A stretch of DNA of 46,495 nucleotides from Pedobacter sp. (GTDB lineage Bacteria > Bacteroidota > Bacteroidia > Sphingobacteriales > Sphingobacteriaceae). The position numbers were made by a program, and so were the translations under genes. Shown piece by piece: positions 42,576-46,495 of this stretch. The notes beneath the pieces were generated by a model. It saw nothing but the letters and a program-made list of their open reading frames with translations. It was not told where the DNA came from and ran no database searches. The stretch is from NCBI GenBank assembly GCA_031179845.1, contig JAPSHM010000003.1:1-46495 (forward strand). Reading direction: 5' to 3'. How positions within the stretch are numbered: position 1 is the first letter of the stretch; each line of letters opens with the position of its first letter.

Positions 42576-43283
42576 TCAGTTTTTAACGAGTGTTCCGATC
42601 CCGTCACCATTTGCTATTTTCATGAAGTTACCTGGTTTATTCATATCAAAAACGATTATTGGCAATTCATTTTCTTCACATAGGGTGAAGGCTGTCATAT
42701 CCATCACATTCAATCCTTTGGCGTATACCTCCTTGAAGGATATTTCTGAATATTTTGTAGCTGCCGGGTCTTTTTCCGGATCTGCTGTATAGATCCCATC
42801 TACACGTGTTCCTTTTAGAACAACATCAGCCTTAATTTCTATGGCACGCAAGGCAGCTGCCGAGTCTGTCGTGAAATACGGATTACCTGTTCCGGCTCCA
42901 AAAATTACCACACGCCCTTTTTCGAGATGCCTTACAGCTCTTCTACGAATGAAAGGTTCACAGATCTGCTCCATTTTGATTGCGGTTAGCAGCCTTGTTT
43001 TTAAGCCTACTTTCTCCAGGGCATCTTGCAATGCCATACTGTTGATCACAGTGGCCAGCATTCCCATATAATCAGCCTGCGCACGGTCCATACCTGATTT
43101 TTCTGCACTTAAACCTCTAAAAATATTGCCACCGCCGATAACAATTGCTATTTCAAGTCCCTCGTCATGCACTGCTTTAATTTCTTCAGCATATTGCCTT
43201 ACTACGTCATTGTCAATACCATATTGCTTCTCGCCCATCAGCGATTCGCCACTTAATTTTAGCAGGATCCGTTTATATTTCAT
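42576..43283 (-). CDS. pyrH: Uridylate kinase
   Basis: A 235-residue amino-acid-kinase-fold UMP kinase. It shows [69 protein letters not shown] and [14 protein letters not shown]. The frame extends to 43310, but the ATG at 43283 gives the standard [12 protein letters not shown] start, and TATTTTTG (43296-43289) sits 5 nt ahead of it. It makes UDP precursors and precedes frr. The intervening nagA gene upstream is unusual, since tsf-pyrH-frr is the common order. Confidence 0.97.
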   Translation of the reverse strand: MKYKRILLKLSGESLMGEKQYGIDNDVVRQYAEEIKAVHDEGLEIAIVIGGGNIFRGLSAEKSGMDRAQADYMGMLATVINSMALQDALEKVGLKTRLLTAIKMEQICEPFIRRRAVRHLEKGRVVIFGAGTGNPYFTTDSAAALRAIEIKADVVLKGTRVDGIYTADPEKDPAATKYSEISFKEVYAKGLNVMDMTAFTLCEENELPIIVFDMNKPGNFMKIANGDGIGTLVKN

Positions 43284-43288
43284 GGATT

Positions 43289-43296
43289 CAAAAATA
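43289..43296 (-). promoter_or_regulatory. TAnnTTTG element abutting pyrH
   Basis: TATTTTTG on the minus strand ends 5 nt before the pyrH start codon. It would separate pyrH-frr from nagA transcriptionally. Confidence 0.4.
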
Positions 43297-43321
43297 ACTA
43301 TTTGTTTCAATTAATAAGGGG

Positions 43322-44428
43322 TCAAATGACTAAACCGCCAAGAAAAACTTTATTCAGTTTAAGTTCGTCGCTCAATAACAGCAAATTAGCCCGGTTTCCC
43401 ACCTTCAAAAATCCCGTGATGTTGCTCATACCCATCAGCCTGGCCGGGTTGGCAGACGCCATGTTCAAAGCATCGTTTAAGGCAATTCCAGCATGATTTA
43501 CGCAATTTTCTACGGCCTTCAGCAAGGTGATGTTCGACCCCGAGAGGGTTCCGTCCGGTGTGATGAATTTATCACCCGCCAATTGGTGTTGGTAGGGTCC
43601 AATATTACATTCGGTGACTGCATCGGTGATCAAAAATAGCCGGTCTTGCATTAGCTTGTGGCTGATCCTGAGCATTTCAAAATCCACATGTTGTCCGTCA
43701 GCGATGATACTTGCCATTGCGCTTGGGTGATTCAATATTGCTGCAGGTAAATTAGGTGCCCTATGGTGCATGGGCGGCATGGCGTTAAACAAATGTGTGG
43801 TTGTGGTAAATCCTTTACCATAGGCCTCCATTGCTTCGGCAAAAGTTGCGTCACTATGACCCAGGGATAGGATCACCTGGTTATCCAGCAAATAGCTTAT
43901 CACCGCATCATCCTGAAGTTCTGCCGCCATAGTCATCATTTTTATGGTGCCATCTGCATGGTCGATCAACCGCTTCACTTCATCAAGTTCAGCTTTACGC
44001 ATATATTTTTCCGGATGGGCACCCTTGCGTTTTGCATTTAAATAGGGGCCTTCCAGATGCAGGCCAAGAAAACCGTTACTTTCAGAGCGGTAGGCTTTCG
44101 CCGCATCCAAACTTTGATAAACGATCTCCATAGTATTGGTTGCTACAGCGACCAAAAAGCCTGTCGTGCCTTTACTGATCAGATCAGTATCCATTTGGCG
44201 CAGCGTAGCAGCAGTTGGATAAGCAGAAAACAGCTGTCCACCACTACCATAAATCTGCAGATCGAGGAACGAGGGGCTCAACAGGTCCCCTTCGGCATCT
44301 AATTGTACAAATCCAGGGGGCACAATTTCGTTGGAAATACTTGTAATATTTCCGTTTTCTATCAGGACAGAATGGTGCTCATGCAGCTTTCCATCCTGGA
44401 AAAGTTTACAATTTGTGATCGCGATCAT
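43322..44428 (-). CDS. nagA: N-acetylglucosamine-6-phosphate deacetylase
   Basis: A 368-residue amidohydrolase that deacetylates GlcNAc-6-phosphate during amino-sugar recycling. Metal-site blocks seen are FLDLQIYGSGGQLFS, GLHLEGPYLN with the bridging Glu, SLGHSDAT, TTHLFNAM and LITDAV with the catalytic Asp. The E. coli-type Gln of the first motif is kept, but the following Asn is Tyr here. Its product feeds glmS-type reactions. It is inserted between tsf and pyrH, set off by a terminator on its upstream side, and its stop is 38 bp ahead of pyrH. Confidence 0.95.
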   Translation of the reverse strand: MIAITNCKLFQDGKLHEHHSVLIENGNITSISNEIVPPGFVQLDAEGDLLSPSFLDLQIYGSGGQLFSAYPTAATLRQMDTDLISKGTTGFLVAVATNTMEIVYQSLDAAKAYRSESNGFLGLHLEGPYLNAKRKGAHPEKYMRKAELDEVKRLIDHADGTIKMMTMAAELQDDAVISYLLDNQVILSLGHSDATFAEAMEAYGKGFTTTTHLFNAMPPMHHRAPNLPAAILNHPSAMASIIADGQHVDFEMLRISHKLMQDRLFLITDAVTECNIGPYQHQLAGDKFITPDGTLSGSNITLLKAVENCVNHAGIALNDALNMASANPARLMGMSNITGFLKVGNRANLLLLSDELKLNKVFLGGLVI

Positions 44429-44467
44429 AGGTAGTATTGTAAAAAGCCTAAATATAGGGCAAAAAAA

Positions 44468-44496
44468 AGAGGCCTTCCAAAAAATGGAAGGCCTCT
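44468..44496 (-). terminator. Terminator of rpsB-tsf
   Basis: Perfect 12-bp stem AGAGGCCTTCCA (44468-44479) with TGGAAGGCCTCT (44485-44496), A5 loop; on the minus strand eight T follow. It lies 19 nt past the tsf stop. Confidence 0.92.
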
Positions 44497-44515
44497 CTAA
44501 AAAATTAATTAAATA

Positions 44516-45355
44516 TTAAGCTCCTAATTGTACGCGTTTGAATGCAATAACAGTTAGGCCGTTAGAAACATCATTCAAAAATTTACGTACATCTTTCGAT
44601 GAATCTTTAACAAACTCCTGGTTTAACAAAGTGCTGTCTTTATAGAATTTATTCAATTTACCAGCAGCAATTTTTTCAACCATTTCTTCAGGTTTACCTT
44701 CCGCACGGATTTGCTCTTTAGCAATTTCAGTTTCACGTTCGATAGTCGTTGCATCAACGTCCGCTTTGTCTAAAGCAACAGGGCTCATTGCTGCAATTTG
44801 CATAGCAACATCTTTACCTGCTTCTTCAACACCAGCACCAGCTTGGTTTAGCGCTACCAATACACCTAAACGATAGTTACCGTGGATGTAAGGAATAACT
44901 TTTTCGCCAGTAACAGTTTCAAACTTAGAGATACCAATTTTCTCACCGATCTTACCAGTATTCTCAACGATGATATCAGCAACTTTCTGTCCGTCGATTT
45001 CAAGCGCTAAAAGCTCTTCTAAGGAAGCAGGGTTACTTTCTACTGCCAGATCAGCAAATTTGTTAGCCAAAGCAACAAAATCAGCATTTTTAGCAACGAA
45101 ATCAGTTTCGCAGTTTAATTCAACTACTATACCACGTTTGCCATCAGCAGTCGCTTTAGCAATAACAACACCTTCATTAGAATCACGATCCTGACGAGAA
45201 GCGGCTACTTTAGCACCTTTTTTACGTAAATAATCAACCGCAGCTTCGAAATCACCATTAGCTTCGATTAACGCTTTTTTGCAGTCCATCATACCAGCAC
45301 CAGTTTGTTGGCGCAATTTGTTTACATCAGCTGCAGAAATTTGTACTGTAGACAT
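44516..45355 (-). CDS. tsf: Elongation factor Ts
   Basis: A 279-residue guanine-exchange factor for EF-Tu. It has the N-terminal UBA-like domain with LRQQTGAGMMDCKKALIEANGDFEAAVDYLRKKG and the NCETDFVAKN block that inserts into EF-Tu. An AAAGGA purine-rich stretch lies 8 nt before the start. It is second in rpsB-tsf, with a structured 97-bp spacer between the genes, and ends at a strong terminator. Confidence 0.97.
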   Translation of the reverse strand: MSTVQISAADVNKLRQQTGAGMMDCKKALIEANGDFEAAVDYLRKKGAKVAASRQDRDSNEGVVIAKATADGKRGIVVELNCETDFVAKNADFVALANKFADLAVESNPASLEELLALEIDGQKVADIIVENTGKIGEKIGISKFETVTGEKVIPYIHGNYRLGVLVALNQAGAGVEEAGKDVAMQIAAMSPVALDKADVDATTIERETEIAKEQIRAEGKPEEMVEKIAAGKLNKFYKDSTLLNQEFVKDSSKDVRKFLNDVSNGLTVIAFKRVQLGA

Positions 45356-45388
45356 TTTATTTCCTTTTTAAGTTTTGTCAAAAAATTA

Positions 45389-45442
45389 TGGGTTGAGCAC
45401 GATTTGTTGTAGTATAAACTTCAACGCACCATGCACAACCCA
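45389..45442 (-). promoter_or_regulatory. Structured RNA element between rpsB and tsf
   Basis: On the minus strand TGGGTTG (45442-45436) can pair with CAACCCA (45395-45389), continuing through GCA/TGC, with an inner GTTG/CAAC hairpin. It is followed by TAATTTTTTG and then the tsf leader. It may partly terminate transcription and set the S2 to EF-Ts ratio. Confidence 0.5.
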
Positions 45443-45452
45443 CTTATATTAT

Positions 45453-46277
45453 TTAAGCTTCTTCGCTTGTACCTTCTTCAGTATCTGCTTCAACTTTCTT
45501 TCTTCTTGCACCAGGAGCAGCGGCTTCAGGAGCATCAGCTGCAGCTTTAGCGGCTACTGCTTCTTTCTCAGTTTCTTCATCTTTCTCACGTTTGCGCTCA
45601 TCTAAACCTTCTTCAATTGCTTTGATGATCACATCAGTAATTAAAGAGATTGATTTAGTTGCATCATCATTCGCAGGGATTGGGAAATCGATGTTAGAAG
45701 GATCAGAGTTGGTATCAACCATTGCAAAAGTTGGAATGTTTAATTTCAACGCTTCACTTACAGCGATGTGTTCTTTTTTAACGTCGATTAAGAAGATCGC
45801 AGCTGGTAAACGGTTTAGGTCCGCGATACCACCTAATAAGCTTTCCAATTTGATACGCTCACGTTGGATCATTAAACGCTCTTTCTTAGAAAGGATCGAA
45901 TAAGTACCGTCTTTAGTCATCTTATCGATGGTAACCATCTTTTTGATCGACTTGCGTACGGTTGCGAAGTTGGTTAACATACCACCTAACCAACGCTCAG
46001 TTACGTAAGGCATGTTTACTTTCTTAGCCTGATCGGCAACGATTTCTTTAGCTTGTTTCTTAGTTGCTACGAAAAGAATCTTACGACCAGATTTAACGAT
46101 CTGTTTGATTGCTGAAGCAGCTTCTTCAGTTTTAGTTAAAGTTTTATTTAAATCTATAATGTGGATACCATTGCGCTCCATGAAAATGTAAGGCGCCATT
46201 TTTGGGTTCCATTTACGGGTAAGGTGACCAAAGTGTACACCTGCATCCAATAAGTCTTGATATGTAGTTCTTGCCAT
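45453..46277 (-). CDS. rpsB: 30S ribosomal protein S2
   Basis: A 274-residue ribosomal protein. It shows LLDAGVHFGHLTRKWNPKMAPYIF, TKKQAKEIVADQA, RWLGGMLTNFATVRKSI and the block PTFAMVDTNSDPSNIDFPIPANDDA. A C-terminal acidic, Ala-rich tail of about 45 residues extends beyond the 241-residue E. coli protein. A clear AAGGAG Shine-Dalgarno sequence precedes the start, unusual in a phylum that mostly lacks them. It follows rpsI and precedes tsf. Confidence 0.97.
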   Translation of the reverse strand: MARTTYQDLLDAGVHFGHLTRKWNPKMAPYIFMERNGIHIIDLNKTLTKTEEAASAIKQIVKSGRKILFVATKKQAKEIVADQAKKVNMPYVTERWLGGMLTNFATVRKSIKKMVTIDKMTKDGTYSILSKKERLMIQRERIKLESLLGGIADLNRLPAAIFLIDVKKEHIAVSEALKLNIPTFAMVDTNSDPSNIDFPIPANDDATKSISLITDVIIKAIEEGLDERKREKDEETEKEAVAAKAAADAPEAAAPGARRKKVEADTEEGTSEEA

Positions 46278-46295
46278 TGTTTTGTCTCCTTAAGA

Positions 46296-46495
46296 TTAAC
46301 GTTTACTGAATTGGAATTTCTTACGTGCTTTCTTGCGTCCTGGTTTTTTACGCTCAACCATACGCATATCACGGGTCATTAACCCTTTAGCGCGCAATGC
46401 TGGTTTCTTCTCAGCATCTAATTCAACAATAGCTTTAGCAATAGCTAAACGAACAGCTTCTGCCTGACCTTTTACGCCACCACCGGCTACATTTA
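46296..46495 (-). CDS. rpsI: 30S ribosomal protein S9, 3' part
   Basis: Only the C-terminal 66 codons or so lie in the window; the gene continues past the right edge. The end reads [19 protein letters not shown] and then [15 protein letters not shown], the classic S9 C-terminus whose last residues touch the P-site tRNA. It is 18 bp upstream of rpsB on the same strand, as in the rplM-rpsI-rpsB-tsf order of Bacteroidota. Confidence 0.95.
   Translation of the reverse strand, partial: NVAGGGVKGQAEAVRLAIAKAIVELDAEKKPALRAKGLMTRDMRMVERKKPGRKKARKKFQFSKR

Noticed and set aside
46154-46372. 72-codon minus-strand frame spanning rpsI and rpsB
   Set aside because: It is a shifted-frame shadow of two clear ribosomal protein genes.

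Overview
The window looks like a chromosomal segment of a Bacteroidota bacterium, most likely Sphingobacteriaceae (Pedobacter-like). The evidence is a TonB-dependent receptor with an N-terminal carboxypeptidase-D-like domain, a DUF4270 lipoprotein, an OmpA protein with Asp-rich linker repeats, a GlgA-like half protein, an HU protein with the Bacteroidota-type arm, a 938-residue CarB without its allosteric domain, and repeated promoter elements of the Bacteroidota type (TTTG or TTG, about 20 nt, then TAnnTTTG). I saw no transposase, phage, CRISPR array, tRNA or rRNA. This is mainly a housekeeping region with one accessory surface-glycan cluster. The genus is inferred; no marker search was run.

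Layout. 0-2.6 kb: OmpA-family outer membrane protein and the MeaB GTPase, both on the minus strand. 2.7-11.1 kb: seven sugar-transferase genes in mixed orientation around an MsbA-like lipid flippase, probably a lipooligosaccharide or other surface-glycan locus; no polymerase or Wzx-type flippase is visible. 11.2-16.0 kb: rimP-nusA-infB on the minus strand. 16.1-17.2 kb: a small lipoprotein, a YvlD-like membrane protein and a mirror-symmetric 11-bp-period repeat array. 17.2-19.7 kb: acyl-CoA dehydrogenase, panD and panC. 19.8-24.1 kb: GlgA-like half protein, DUF4270 lipoprotein and glmS on the plus strand. 24.1-30.3 kb: mutY-ssb (minus) diverging from HU, a TPR protein, a 29-residue bS22/mS38-like protein, rng and radA (plus). 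30.6-33.4 kb: carB. 33.6-41.9 kb: a small secreted protein, PnuC and a NadR-like kinase, then a TPP riboswitch ahead of a TonB receptor, a ThiE-like protein and an MFS carrier, then an ABC exporter. 42.0-46.5 kb: rpsI, rpsB, tsf, nagA, pyrH and frr, all on the minus strand.

How the genes fit together. The TPP riboswitch, TonB receptor, ThiE-like enzyme and MFS protein make a coherent thiamin acquisition unit, and the PnuC/NadR-like pair just upstream suggests a vitamin-salvage neighbourhood. The rpsI-to-frr and rimP-nusA-infB blocks are translation and transcription machinery. The HU to rng block joins nucleoid, ribosome and RNA-decay functions.

Most worth a second look are the 11-bp phased mirror array at 17046-17151, the candidate short RNA at 30446-30543, the PnuC/kinase pair beside the TPP riboswitch unit, CarB without its regulatory domain, the GNRA hairpin ahead of the TTG start of rng, the HU-like protein lacking the intercalating proline, and the recurrent TAnnTTTG elements placed almost on top of start codons.
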